From NCBI RefSeq assembly GCF_963678635.1, contig NC_087066.1, forward strand, positions 14,368,517-14,432,516: 64,000 bases of DNA, given 5' to 3'. This DNA is from Symsagittifera roscoffensis. Taxonomy: Eukaryota; Xenacoelomorpha; Acoela; Convolutidae. This document shows, piece after piece, positions 1 to 11,561 of the stretch. The translations under genes were made by a program, and so were the position numbers. The first letter of the stretch is position 1; the number at the start of each line of letters is the position of its first letter. Below the pieces are notes generated by a model. It saw nothing but the letters and a program-made list of their open reading frames with translations, made no database searches and had not been told where the DNA came from.

Positions 1-603
1 ACCGACCATGTGCTCTCTGCCATTGAATCAACTTTGCTCAAAACTCCTGCGAACTACCCATATCAAGAAGAAATTACAAAAACATTTCTTGCAACAGCTG
101 GTCAGCGCAGCTGGCAACAGGAAGATAATTTTGCTCGTGAACCGGTGAGACAAATTATCATAGCATTGAACACAAATAATGCATTTCTAGGAACAAACCG
201 AACGAATCCTTTTCATTATCGAAAATTTGGATTGGAGCAAGTTACTTTGAGACAAAATGGTTTACCAATAGCAAGTACACCAATCAGTACACAAGATAAT
301 AAACGTCTCTTCTTCAACACACTATCAGCGCTGGGTTTGTTGCACTGCGGGCTGGGAATCACTCTGGATAACTACCAACAGCACTTTATTATGTGTTTTG
401 ATCTCACTAGCACACAGCAGGCAGCTCATGACTTCTTGCATCCAGAACTTACTAACTGCTCAGTTTCACTCGATCTTCAATTCTCAAACGCTTTGACAGC
501 AAACCTGGAAATTTTTGTTTGGGGTATACGCTCATCCAATGTATTTATTACCTCCGACCGCAAAGTTACAAAGAACAACCTTCCCCATTTCGACAGTCTA
601 AAA
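1..603 (+). pseudogene. Polinton/Maverick capsid-like protein (F54H12.2-like), C-terminal part, cut by window edge
   Basis: The frame is open from base 1, so the gene begins outside the window. The translated product matches the C-terminal half of the jelly-roll capsid family that invertebrate annotations call F54H12.2-like. Visible landmarks are a YPYQEEITKTF stretch, an ALNTNNAFLGTNRTNPFHY block (about bases 163-225) and the FIMCFDLTSTQQAAHDF block (about 385-435). In the family these virion proteins build the shell of Polinton-type viruses and transposons. The capsid stop codon appears to be lost: the frame runs straight into the protease, whose natural start is probably the ATG at 604. 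No other Polinton gene (polymerase B, integrase, ATPase) was seen downstream, so this is a fragment. Whether it is the major or minor capsid protein cannot be decided here. Confidence 0.75.
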
Positions 604-1049
604 ATGGATGAAATCCAGTTGCAGGACCTCATTCAGAATTGTAAACATCTGAAATATAAGTTTTTTGGAGTATTTGCAGCCGACAATTTTCCACCTCACA
701 TCCCAAACAATATCTTTATGATTGTGAACACTTCAAAATCAGATTCTCCGGGGACACATTGGATTGGATATGCAACAGAAGAAATGTTTTATACTTCGCT
801 GATCCTCTCGGTCTTCCTCTTTGGCAGTACACCAATCTGTATAAACGATTGAACGAGAATTTTTATCAGGTGACTGAATTGATGACAAACTTTCCCATGC
901 AAGACTCAAACTCTACCATGTGCGGTTCTTTTTGTATTTATATTGCACATTTGCTTTTTGATAAAAACTTTAATGGTGATGCTCCTGATTTTGTTTACAT
1001 AACTGATCATGTTTTGAAACGTTTCCTAACTCACATGCTTACCCATTAA
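604..1049 (+). pseudogene. Polinton adenain-type cysteine protease, frameshifted
   Basis: This protease would process virion proteins of a Polinton. The candidate start is ATG 604 (MDEIQLQDLIQ). Catalytic landmarks of the adenovirus-protease family are visible: His in GTHWIGY (codon 757), an acidic residue in FADPLG (codon 801), Gln at codon 900 and Cys at codon 921 in MCGSFC. Gln and Cys are seven codons apart, as in adenain. His lies in frame 1, while Asp, Gln and Cys lie in frame 3, so a one- or two-base indel sits between about 785 and 800. The reading frame ends at TAA 1047-1049. With the upstream stop lost and the frame broken, this copy is dead. I am confident of the family because the order and spacing of the catalytic residues agree. 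Confidence 0.85.
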
Positions 1050-1207
1050 CTAACCATTTAAAATGGTTGATTTATACATTTTACAATTTAATTTTGAACA
1101 ATACATTCTTTTAGTAATTGAAATTTTACCCAATTGTTAACGGAATAGCAGTAATTCGAGAAGTTAAGCTTTTTATCAAAGTGAGAAAAAAGTACAAAAT
1201 CGATCTA

Positions 1208-1325
1208 TGGGGGGATATCACCATACCAGCAACTGTTGCCTCCTTTCAGTACAATTTCCGGACGGGTTTCGAAACGCCGCCTTTCGGCTGAGAGTCGAGC
1301 GCCATGCGTTTTCCTCTACTCGGAC
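1208..1325 (-). mobile_element. tRNA-derived SINE-like head
   Basis: Read on the minus strand, this patch is richer in GC than its flanks. It has a tRNA-like B box (GGCGTTTCGAAACCC), an upstream A-box-like stretch (GTAGAGGAAAACGCATGG), then a GGAGGCAACA tail. The tail resembles the GAGGCAACATTACC segment of the repeats at 51.8 and 60.2 kb, which suggests one SINE family or related families. No cloverleaf was confirmed. A decayed tRNA pseudogene is the alternative. Confidence 0.45.
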
Positions 1326-1986
1326 CCCAAGAAATTTTGTTCCACTTCAATTTTATAGTAACAAGTTAGGTACAAGTCTTAGAAATGGTTGCAGCAAAAA
1401 TAATGGGCACTTTTGGCTTTCATCATTGTTCTCGTTTTTCAAGATCTTTAGCCACTTCAACCTTTTAGCTCTTTCAATCTTTCTATAAAATCAAAGCTTT
1501 TGTCATAGATTTCAGACGTTTTTTTAGTCTCCTGTAGACACGGAAAATGGAAATGTCGAAACTTTCAAGCCAATTTCATTATTTTAGAGTTTTCAGTGTT
1601 TCTTAATTTTTCTTTGTTTTTACCTTCAATTGGCTGAACGACCTTTTTCATTCTTATTTTGGTCAAATTGATTATTAATTTTTGCCTAAATAGAGGTGGC
1701 GGCCGCCGCACTTGACGAATTTTCCTTTCTTCGAGATTCAGCAATAAAACATGCATTTTTGAAGGAAATCGTTCACCGCAGCCAACAGTTAAGCTACGCT
1801 GCCAAAATCTTGTGCTTTCCTATATACCATATAGTTTGGTCGCATATAATAGGTATATAACGTCATTTTACATGTAAACAAACCAATACCCCCAAACTTT
1901 AGAAGGGAAAACATGCACCGACCAAAACTTAATCCATTCCTGTTTCCACAACGTTCAGTGGGAATACTCAATAATATACCGAAGTT
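1326..1986. other. no gene seen
   Basis: AT-rich sequence with short shadow ORFs only. There is a small GC-rich spot (GGTGGCGGCCGCCGC, about 1695-1709), but no recognisable domain or repeat boundary. Confidence 0.6.
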
Positions 1987-2163
1987 TTACATGAGGACTA
2001 TTAGGTATAAAATTATACATAGTGACAATTAGGATTATTACATAGTGACCATTGGGTATAAAATTATACATGGTGACAATTAGGATTATTACATGGTGAC
2101 CATTGCTGATCATTTAATACATGGTGACCATTATGATTTATACCTAATGGTCATCCATGTATG
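1987..2163. repeat. 51-bp tandem repeat ending in a fold-back
   Basis: Three units begin with TTACAT at 1987, 2038 and 2089, an exact 51-bp period. Each holds a TATAAAATTATACAT or ACATGGTGACCATT core. The last unit is followed by an inverted copy: ACATGGTGACCATTA faces TAATGGTCATCCATGT (about 2119-2160). The array can therefore form a long imperfect hairpin. It could be a minisatellite or the inner part of a MITE. Confidence 0.75.
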
Positions 2164-2392
2164 ACAACCCCCTCCCGATCCTAACGCACTATATGCATAC
2201 TACTTATATCACAGCAACTAGTCATGTCGTAGGAAAAAAAATCGCCCCATCACACATCTTTTCTGAATCTTGTCCTCTTGGTTCTCTAACCTCAATTTTA
2301 AATCCAGAATTCACCTTTAGTGAAAACTAACCAGGACCTGTTGTTGTAGGTGGGTCATGTTTTCCGTCTAGAATTTCAGTGATGTCAATGGT

Positions 2393-2595
2393 CCCGCACT
2401 GAAGTTTCATGGATAATAATCGATTATATTGATATTTCATTCTCAGTCTCTATAAAACTACAAAAATAATCGATTACAATCCCCTAAAATCCATTTTCAT
2501 GGTTGAATGGGTAATGAAAATCGATTATATGGGTTAAGCTTTTTGCCGATATAATCCATTATAATCGATTATTTTCCATGAAACTCTAGTGCGGG
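2393..2595. mobile_element. 203-bp MITE, CCCGCACT termini, ATAATCGATTAT-rich
   Basis: The left end reads CCCGCACTGAAGTTTCATGG followed by ATAATCGATTAT. The right end, reverse-complemented, reads CCCGCACTAGAGTTTCATGG followed by AAATAATCGATTAT. This gives terminal inverted repeats of about 35 bp with small differences. The interior is a string of diverged ATAATCGATTAT palindromes. No coding capacity. No clear target duplication was found. Related sequence occurs at 15.1-16.1 kb and 57.7-57.9 kb. Confidence 0.75.
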
Positions 2596-3544
2596 GTTGC
2601 ATTAAATAGTCCATTCATTCTAAACCGTGCCCCGGGTTTTCAAAAAAAATGGCAGGAAGAACTGATATTCTAAAGCAAATTGAAATTTTCTTCTGGTTGT
2701 TCAAGTCTGGAATTGAAGTTCCTGTGTCCATGACTTGTTATACTTATAAAGAAAGCTAGTAGAATCTGAAAGGTCTTTTGCTGAACTCACGCAGATCTTA
2801 GATTCGATACTTTAAGTTCCGTTGTAGTTTTAACTGTTGTAGGTTTTTAGATTCGGATCTTGTGGTCAGCTTCTGGCCGCACTTTTAAAAACAGTTGCTG
2901 ATAATGTTGTCGAGCTGCATCCTAAAATAGTCGTAAGTTTTTCCAGATGATGTCTTATGACTGGCTGCGTGCGTTCTAATTATTGGGTCAGCTATTTTCC
3001 GGTCTATATAGCTGTTGTTCGACAGGCTCTGTTGTCTACAATTGAGTTGGTCACTGTGTGTGATTTTGCTCCAATGATGAAATTTGGAAGTGTCAGCTGA
3101 TGTTCCTTGGAAATGCCTGGGGTTATTTGCGGGATAACGTGCGCGATGGAAGAGATGGGACTGACGGTGTTGAGATTTTGTGAGTAGCCGACTGATGATT
3201 GGAAGCCTGGGAGACGGCGTGAGGCGAATTGTTTGCATGGAGGTGAGTTTTATGAAGATGCTAAAATTCAATGGCCTGAAAAAGTCTGTTTTTGTGAACA
3301 ACCTTGCTGAAACTGAATCCCTTTTCTGTCAATTGGGCGCGATTCAATTGAAGCTTTGCTGAAAAAAAGTCTCGGTGCTGAAGAGTTCAAAATTTGTATC
3401 GTTGTCGTTTGTGTTTGTCAGTTGTCAATTTGGAGTTGAGATTTGGTAATAAACTAATGACGAGTTAAATTTTTTGACATTTGTTGCGTAGATTCTGCTT
3501 CCTGACGTTGAATTGTGTGTCATTCCAAATCTCTGTTGGCCAAC
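2596..3544. other. unrecognised stretch, less AT-rich at 2850-3260
   Basis: About 400 bases at 2850-3260 are clearly less AT-rich than the flanks and hold an open frame on the minus strand (2885-3301, 138 codons) and a shorter one on the plus strand (3180-3362). Neither product was recognised. Uneven base composition here may mark an old exon or a decayed element. No gene call is made. Confidence 0.3.
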
Positions 3545-3559
3545 CAGGTTTCGACCGAC

Positions 3560-3845
3560 ATATAGGCTGACGTGGGTCAATGCACAAGTTGACAAGGGTC
3601 AAAACATTTCTCAACTGGGGTCAAAACATAAGTCAACCAGGGTCTATATATGACTCAAACATGGTTGATCCATGATAGGACCAGGTTCACTATAGATGTC
3701 AACTAGGGTCGATACATGAGTCAAGCACCGTCAATCACGGTCGGCGAGGTGCGATACACAAGTCGACCATGGTATCGACGTTGGCTTACCTGTTGTCACA
3801 TTATAAAACCATGGTTGATCACGGTCGACATAGGGTCGAAAAATG
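3560..3845 (+). repeat. degenerate 22-bp minisatellite (GGTCAAAACATRAGTCAACYA type)
   Basis: Units such as GGTCAAAACATTTCTCAACT, GGTCAAAACATAAGTCAACC and GGTCTATATATGACTCAAAC follow at about 22-bp spacing, then decay into looser copies up to about 3845. An echo occurs at about 5068-5115 (AGTCAAACAGGGTCGAATAA). No coding. Confidence 0.65.
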
Positions 3846-4007
3846 GACGAATCACCTTAAAGTTTTTTCAATAATTGTTTATCCAAACTCTTTAGTTTTT
3901 GCTTTGAAGTCCTGATGCACTTGTATACCAAGTAAAGTATGAAAATAAAAGTTCGAAAATTACTCATAACAAATTTTGCAATTCGGTTGCTTTAGCGAAG
4001 TGCAAAA

Positions 4008-4610
4008 TTGTGGGCTCTGTTCATTGGTTCACAAATAGTGCCTTGCTCTATTAAAGAACCTTTGGGTTTTTCTTTGGTGTTAGACTACAACTATTTTAAA
4101 AATGCCCGGTTAGAATATAGTCTTAAGAAACTAGTTTCAAATGTCACCATGTTTCAGTATGCTGCTCAATGCTTAATTTTTGCTCCTATTTTTATTGCAA
4201 CAGTATCTGGTTTTTGGTCGTGTGTTGACGATTTATCTTCAAACCCTAAACGTCTCACGTGCAGTGCAATTGCGAGTGAAAAATTACTGTTTTACATGAG
4301 TCCGATATTACCCATACGTATGTCCATAACCATAACCTCAAACAGTGTAACTTTAAATCATACAAAAGGGTTTAATTGGAGGACAGTGAATTCATCGTCA
4401 CAAATAGAACACTGCGAGTCTGTCGAAGCAATAACTAGTTTGGGCGCATCAAAATTGAGTTTCATCTGCTTATTTGGCACATATCAAGATGGTAGTTACC
4501 CGATGAAAGTAAAGTTAGCCCCAAAAATAACCGTCAATTTGAAAATGATTGTGGAAGCAGAAACAACAAGGAAAGGTAACATGAAACATTTGAACCCTTG
4601 TGATATCTAG
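4008..4610 (+). CDS. hypothetical protein, 200 codons
   Basis: Unrecognised. The frame opens after a stop at about 3993 with TTG 4008, not ATG; the first in-frame Met codon that could serve is about 4149. The product has seven cysteines, an internal hydrophobic stretch (AAQCLIFAPIFIATVSGF) and a beta-rich C-terminal half (KVKLAPKITVNLKMIVE). A splice-acceptor-like TTGCTTTAG precedes the frame at about 3987-3995, so it could be an internal or last exon rather than a whole gene. An open stretch this long is unlikely by chance in DNA this AT-rich, yet no family could be named. It could also be a decayed transposon gene. Confidence 0.35.
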   Translation: MWALFIGSQIVPCSIKEPLGFSLVLDYNYFKNARLEYSLKKLVSNVTMFQYAAQCLIFAPIFIATVSGFWSCVDDLSSNPKRLTCSAIASEKLLFYMSPILPIRMSITITSNSVTLNHTKGFNWRTVNSSSQIEHCESVEAITSLGASKLSFICLFGTYQDGSYPMKVKLAPKITVNLKMIVEAETTRKGNMKHLNPCDI

Positions 4611-4728
4611 TCTTCGCGAGGTGCATTTCTGACTCACTTTTGAACAATCGCATATATTGCACTTATTTGGAAATGTGACAAATGATTGGAAATCAAGGAT
4701 GAGGTCCGCTTTTCAACCCGCCCTGAGA

Positions 4729-5040
4729 CCAGTAGCGTGCAGAGGGGTAGGGGGCGATTCGGCGCCAATATAACTAAACTTGAGGGGGGCGCCGAAAAAA
4801 CGCAACTTTTTGGCCAAATTTTTTTAAAAAGTGCTCAAAAAGTTCTAAAAGTCATTCATAGCCTGTTTTTTTTTCAAAAATTTGCCTGTGATGCAGAACA
4901 TTTTTGAAAAAAAAATTCCTTATAGTATTTTCGGAGAGCTCGGAAAATCAAATTGGTCGACCTAAAAAAAGTCGACAAAATTTTCATTTTTATTTAGAAA
5001 AACCGGCCCTCTTAGAAAAATTTTTGCGCACGCAACTGCC
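4729..5040. mobile_element. MITE-like element, CAGTNGCGTGC termini
   Basis: The left end CAGTAGCGTGCAGAGGGG and the right end, reverse-complemented as CAGTTGCGTGCGCAA, form short terminal inverted repeats. Internal sequence (GAGAGCTCGGAAAATCA, GGTCGACCTAAAA, GTCGACAAAATTT) is shared with the element at 62430-62686, so the two belong to one broad family. No coding. Confidence 0.6.
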
Positions 5041-5515
5041 TGAAGGAGTCGATCGAATCATGATTTGAACAAGGGCAACTCACGAGTCAAACAGGGTCGA
5101 ATAATGGGTCGAAATAGATAAAATAATTTTAATATTAAAACACTAGAGGCAAAACTAAACGCAATTTCAGGTTTTCACGCTCTAAAATGCCTAACTTCAA
5201 AGACCTTTTCAGGCAACTTTTACTTGTTTTACTTTATTTTGTATATGGACCTGGAGTAAATGACTTCACTTTCCCTCTCAAAGAGCATCGTTTTTTAGTT
5301 TTAAGCACTTACCAGCTTTTTGCCGTCTAAAATTGCCAGTTTTCAAGTTTTGTAATAAATTTTTTCAATGGCGTGAGATGGCCGAGTTTAGCATAACTTT
5401 CACACTGAAAAATTTAAATTTCCTTTTAAAAAGTTTCAAATTGCATGATCAATTGTGTCTATTCAGCCTATTCAGAAAAGCGTTCATTCCAACAAAAAAA
5501 ACTTATGATCGATAG
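5041..5515. other. no gene seen
   Basis: AT-rich DNA with a short echo of the 22-bp minisatellite at its left end. The 60-codon open frame at 5333-5515 has no recognisable product. Confidence 0.5.
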
Positions 5516-8200
5516 TGAAAAAACTGGTTAAACGAAAACTGGTTAAACGTTGAAACCAAAAATTGTTACTCTCTCAGAGGGTAGCTGAGATCATTTGCTC
5601 GAGGTTGTGTATAAAAGATTGTGGCAGTTCTAGATAATTTTTGTCCAAAATGACCAGAAAGTTAGGCATTTCTCTTGAAAGTTCAGCAAAAAAAATTCTA
5701 CTCAATCAAATATTTCCAGAACTTTGAGCGACACATTTTTTCAAAGAATTTTTTGCACAAGCTAGACATTTCTGTAAAAGTTTTTTAAGGAATTTATTAT
5801 GTAAAGCTTCCACAGTAAGAATAATTTTCAGAAATTTAGCCTTATTTATTTTTCATTTGATTATTTATTGTGTAATTCTATGTTTTTTTTCAATGCAGAG
5901 ACACTAGATTTTTGTTATAATTAGGGCTCACCAAAATTTAACACTTGAAAAATTTTTAGAGGCACAGTCCGTTTTTTGTTTTCATTAATGAGTTTTTTCT
6001 TGTAAATTTTGTCCACAATGCTCGAGATAATTAGGCATTTCTTTCGAAATTCAGAAAAACACTTCTACTCAATCAAATATTTCCAATCGAGAGACACTAG
6101 AATTTTGTTATAATTAAGGCTCACCAAAAACTTACATCTGAAAAATCCTTAGTGTTATTCAATTTTGAAGTTTATCATGTTATGTGATAGTTGAGTAAAA
6201 TTGACCGGCTTCCGATTGAATCAAACAAAATTTAATGAAGAAGGTAAAACCGACTAAATTCAAACTAAAATGGACATCGTTTGAATAGCACACTCAGTAA
6301 GGGATATTGTTCGACTGAATGAAAACCAAACAAAAATTGACATCGTTCAAAAATTCCAAATAATGCCAAGGAAAAACCTTGAAAATTAATTTGCAAGGAT
6401 TTTAGCTAAACTCGAAGTTGAACAAAATGATTTGAGACCGATAAAGACGCGCGTTTAATTTTCAACTTCTAAAAGAAAAGAGCTGCAAACGAAACGAACA
6501 AGCTCCTAACACACAGTTTTGCCCCTTTTTTGCACATTTTCTACCAAAATTTTCAACCAAGTTTGATTTTTTTAGAGTAGGTCCTGCGTATCGTATAGAT
6601 GTGCGCTTGTATACAAAAAAAATTTATTTTTGGTTCAACAAATTATCAAGAGTAGAGAAAAAGTACTTCCACAGAACCACACAGACTAGCACACGAGTTG
6701 ATTACACTAGTATGAAAAAAAAAGTTCGAATATATAAATATGCATGACAGATGCCAGTTGACGCTTACTGTTTGACGTCCTATGTCGTGACGTCATATTA
6801 AAAAATGAATGGCCCCCCATTCGTTTTGATTAAAAAATTGGCGCGTCAGTTCTTGCAAGCTTGAAACACGCATTAGTCCAACTGAATCATCTTCGAATTT
6901 TGCATTAGGTCAAAATTGAAGTAAAACGTTTTTTGAGACGCTTACGCTTTTTTCCAAGAAATTTCAACGCAAAATTCTGGTCGGCTAATTTAAATTTACT
7001 ATCATTAAATATTCCATGAGGTATTCCACAAGGAATCAATCACAAAAAGATTAAAAATGGCAAATTATTGGTTTGTATGATTGACATCATCATCAAATCT
7101 TTAGCCGATTGACCATTTTCAAGGTTTTAGAAAATCAAAAGTACAAGAAGTCTGTTATCTTAAGACCGATAAAAAACTTATGACCGATAGTGAAAAAAAG
7201 CATTTTCAGAGAAAACTGGTACAAGGTTGAAACCAAAAATTGTTCCTCACTTAGAGCGTAACTGAGATCATTTGCTCGAGGTTGTGTGTAATTGATTGTT
7301 GCAGTTTTAGGTAAATTTTGTCCAAAATGATTTAAAAATTAAGCATTTCTATTGAAAGTTCAACAAAAAAATCTCTAATCAATCAAATATTTCCGGAATT
7401 TTGAGCGTTACTAATTTTCGAAAAAATTTTCTCCCAAACTAGACGTTTCTGTGGGATCCTTTTAGGAATTTAGGATGTAAGGGCTTCCACAGTCAGAATC
7501 ATTTTCAGACATTTAGCCTTAATTATGTATTAGTTGATTATTTATTGTGTAATTCTATGTTTTTTCAATCTAAGTTTTTTCAAGTTTGAATTTTCTTAGA
7601 GTAGGTCTTGCGTATCATATAGATGTGCGCCTGTATTTAAAAAATTCTATTTTTTGGTTCAACAAACTATCAAGAGTAGAGAAAAAGCACTTCCACAGAA
7701 CTACACAGACTAGCACACGAGTTGATTACACTACTATGAAAAAAAAAGTTCGAATATAAATATGCATGACAGATGCCAGTTGACGCTTAGCTTACTGTTT
7801 GACGTCCATTGTCGCGACGTCATGTTAAAAAGTGAATGGCTCGCCATTCAATAATAGCCATTCATTTTGATTTTAAAAAAAATGGCGCGTCAGTTCTTGC
7901 AAGCTTGAAACACGCAATAGTCCAACTGAATCATCTTAGACTTTTGTATTCGGTCAAAATTGAAGTAAAAAGTTTTTCGAGACGCTTACGGGTTTTTTTT
8001 CAAGAAATTTCAACGCAAAATTCGGTCGGCCAATTTAAATTTTTTATCATTAGGTATTCCATGAGGTATTCCACAGGGAATGAATAACAAAAAGATAAAA
8101 AATGGCAAATTAATGTTTTGTGTGATTGACATTATCATCAAATCTTCAGCTGATTGACCATTTTTAAGGCTTTAGAGTTTCGCAGTTACAAGAAGTCTGT
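5516..8200 (+). repeat. two diverged rounds of an X-Y duplication
   Basis: Block X (GTTGAAACCAAAAATTGTT ... TTTGCTCGAGGTTGTGT) occurs at about 5545-5930 and again at 7215-7575. A shortened echo lies at about 5995-6140. Block Y (AGAGTAGGTCYTGCGTATC ... GATTGACCATTTT) occurs at about 6565-7130 and 7595-8165, offset about 1,022 bases. The Y copies carry small indels and many substitutions, so the duplication is old. The Y copies hold a TGACGTCA-type palindrome (6788; decayed at 7812). The 83-codon frame at 7836-8087 lies inside Y2 and its counterpart in Y1 is broken, so it is not called a gene. Confidence 0.75.
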
Positions 8201-8822
8201 TATCTGTCATTACGAAAAGTATTATGAAGCGTTTTAAGAACTTTTACATCATTGTATACTGAAACGATAATTGCTTAGATAATGTTCTGTAATCTACAAT
8301 CGACATCTGTGTAATTCAAAGATGCAACTTCTTAAGTTACGCCAGATAACAAAATTTTTGTTTAAATGTTATTTGAATAACATAAGTTTCTTAAAACTGT
8401 CATTCTTATTGAACATAATAAGTTTTTTGCAATATACAATAACTAAAACATGCAAAAAAAAAACAATAATACTGAAAACAGTCAAAAAATGGCAAAAATT
8501 TAGGTTTGGGTTAAAACTGATTTCTACGGTACACTTGAATTGTTTACATTACGAGGCCAAACTGTAAATTCTGTGCATTGTAAGCGCATTCCACAACAGG
8601 CCAAAATCGGATTTTTCGCGGAAACCACATCATTGCTACTTTTTTGATCATATTTGCTGTTATGGGTTCCACAAACAAATACCCAAAACACTGTACCGCT
8701 CAAAATCGCTCCAAAAATAGACGAGTTCGCGGAATCCGCAACCGTACTAGCGGAATTCAAAACAGTTTATGAAATCCACAAAAAAGCTATAAGACAAGTG
8801 TATAGTTAAATTGAGAGGTTAC
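8201..8822. other. no gene seen
   Basis: AT-rich sequence with shadow frames on both strands. GGAATCCGC-type motifs begin to appear after 8710. Confidence 0.5.
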
Positions 8823-8935
8823 GGAATCCGCAACTTGTAAGTGGAATCCGCAAATTGTAAGTGGGTTCCGCAAATTGTAAGTGGAATCCGCAAATTTTAA
8901 ATGGAATCCGCATTCTGTTTGCGGATTCCGTTTAC
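8823..8935 (+). repeat. 20-bp tandem repeat GGAATCCGCAAATTGTAAGT
   Basis: Units begin at 8823, 8843, 8863, 8883 and 8903, a strict 20-bp period, with one GGTTCCGC variant. The array ends in the inverted sequence GCATTCTGTTTGCGGATTCC. Single GGAATCCGC or GGATTCCGC words are scattered from 8.7 to 9.9 kb. Confidence 0.85.
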
Positions 8936-9010
8936 ACATATGTATATATGTAGTAGCGTTTAAAATTATATCTTTTGATTACATGATTCACTAGAATAGG
9001 AATCTACTAG

Positions 9011-9490
9011 GTCAGTGTTTGGGATTGATGGAATCCCAAATACTGAACATTATTTAATATCGATGAAATATCAAATACTGACCTAATTCGGAGATATGCT
9101 GTGCATTGTGTTTCTAATCACTCTCAACCCAATGACACCAAATAATGAATTTATTCCATATTTGTTCCATTTTATTCCAATATTTGGGATTCCATCAATC
9201 CCAAAAACTGGCCAGTATTTAGAATCGATGGAATCGCAAATACAGAACTAATTCGGCGATATGCTGTGCGTTGTGAAGCTAATCACTCTCAATCCAATGA
9301 CTCCAAATAATGAACTCATTCCATATTTATACCATATTATTTCAGTATGTGAGATTCTATCAATCCCATTTGCTGACCAATATTTAGGATCGATAGACTC
9401 GCAAATACTGAACTAATTCGGCTATATGCTGTGCGTTGTGTTTTTAAACACACTTAACCCCATGTCTCTAAATAATGAATTTATTCGGTG
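9011..9490 (+). repeat. 165-bp tandem repeat, three units
   Basis: The TTCGG of the AATTCGGNGATATGCTGTGC core falls at 9087, 9252 and 9417, a constant 165-bp period; the third unit is incomplete. Each unit carries a hairpin of the form TTTGGGATT-loop-AATCCCAAA, and its five-base loop is inverted between units 1 and 2. Confidence 0.85.
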
Positions 9491-11561
9491 TTGTGTTTCC
9501 AAAACTATGGTCCCAAAATTTTTTTGCTGGAATATGTAGCCCAAATACTAGAAGATGACATCCACCGATTTAGAGAACCAATGTTTTAAGATTTTTTTTA
9601 TGTTTTCCGCTGACAATGGTCAAGTCCTCGCTTTTAGTTTCCGTCTTGCTAAAAATAAGAGTTCCAGCTCTAGCTTTTAATTGTTTATAATCAATTACAC
9701 TAATGAATCCACCTACAGTTTGCGGAATCCGCTTCCATTTTCGGAACCCACCTACAGTTGCAGAATCCAAAACAACTAGCTATATTTGCTTATTCGGGAA
9801 TCTGCGACTTAACAAATGTGCCGACAAAACTTACGTTACACTCATTTGTACGCGAATCCACTGAACTTTTGTAAATGCAATCCACTTACCTTTTGGAACA
9901 TGTTTAAGGATTAGGTTCTGGAATCCAGGAACATACAGACACAAAATTATGCGCCTATTCAGTGCACATTTTGGCCTCGTGTAGTATTGTTGGGTCAATT
10001 GGAAATAGCTCCTGCATCGTTTATCAAACACTGATTCAATTTAGTTAAGACTAACCTAATTCATCAAGAAAAAAACATTTTTTTGAACATGTTGAGTTAT
10101 TTGAATTCAAATCTTTGAACTCTTTTTTTTTCTACAAAGATGGCCGTAAATCCGCTGCAAGAGCCGGTTGATGCTTTCTTTTGCAATGTTTTATCTGAAG
10201 AGTAAAAAGCAATTTATAGTGAAAGGAAATGAATTTTAAGATTAAGACGTCGCATTATAAGGTAAATTTTTGTAATTTTCGGTTGTTTGCAAAGTCGAAT
10301 AATTGCATATTAGATTTTGAAACTACCTTCAAAAATAGGTCACCAGAATTTACTTTATACAATTTAGATTATTAATTCTTTAAAAATATGTTTTTTGAAA
10401 ACATGAACAAAAGGAAGTAATTAAAAAGTTTGAATGTATCATTTTACAACAAGTTATTAAAATTATAAAATGCGCAAGGACCTCAACTAATTGACTTGCG
10501 TCTAGGACAAATATTCAAAACTTGTATATCAATTTATGATGAGATAGTTATTTCCTTCAGAGTTTTTGGTGAGCCCAAACACAAAAAAAAACATGCTACT
10601 TTAAATTGTTTTAAAATTAATAAACAATATTAATTTATTCGAGGCTGGCTCTTAAAAAAGTTATAAGAAATAAGTAGAAGGTAAATGTCAGAATTCTACA
10701 TACATATGATTCAAAGCCCCGATTTTTTTTGTCTTACTGTTACATATTCAATTAAATATATAAGAAACTTATCATTTTCGAGTTTACTAACTTCCATTAA
10801 CCTGTCTAGTACTTACTTTTTGATCTTTTCTGTAATGTCATTTTTTGTTTATGCATGACTTTTTTCTGGTTTTCCTCAGTTGAAAGTTTTGTGTGTCCAG
10901 TAAACAGTTCAAAATTTTTTAGCACAAAAAATTTTGTTATGAGCAATACGGCAGTAAGAATTTTGTTTTTGAAAAGAAGATCACGACATCTGTCAAAACT
11001 TTTTCTCACGATGCACACTTCTACACACCAGTTCTTTTGCCATTTGAAACGATCATCATTTTTTAGTGTAATCTACTGAAAAACGTTACCCTAAAACTAC
11101 GATGAGACAAAACTAAGGGTTTCAATAAAATAACACATGTCATTAACGGCAATTTATGCTTTATTTTGAGATGTAAATTGAACTAGTTCCGCTAGCCATT
11201 TTGCTAAAATTATGCATTTTGCTAATCTAAAAAGAAACATTTGACCAATCAAAACCCGGTTTAAGGTCTACAATTAATTTCTAGATTTTTATAATTGCGC
11301 CAAAATGAACTCTCTGACCCAAAAAACATAATTTGAACAGAATTTATTAGTCGCGGCAAAAACTCGAATTATACTGGTCACGATAGCGTAGAAATCAGGA
11401 GCGATGGTCTGGATATCAAATCACGATAGTCTAGAAAAAACTGTGAGTTCTAGAATTCTATTCTTATAGTTCTAGAAAATGTGCAAAAGTCTGTACAGTT
11501 TGAAAAACTTACGCAAAAGTTATTACATAAATCGAGGTTTTTTGACCAGAACTATAATTTG
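9491..11561. other. no gene seen, 2 kb
   Basis: AT-rich intergenic sequence. Dispersed GGAATCCRC words occur up to about 9.9 kb. The overlapping 70-74 codon frames on both strands around 10806-11079 are low-complexity shadows. No domain, RNA gene or clear repeat end was found. Confidence 0.55.

Noticed and set aside
2885-3301. 138-codon minus-strand ORF
   Set aside because: Ser/His-rich, no family, no splice context; kept only as an unrecognised region.
8823-9490. CRISPR-like array
   Set aside because: Units are contiguous with no spacers, and the context is eukaryotic; these are minisatellites.
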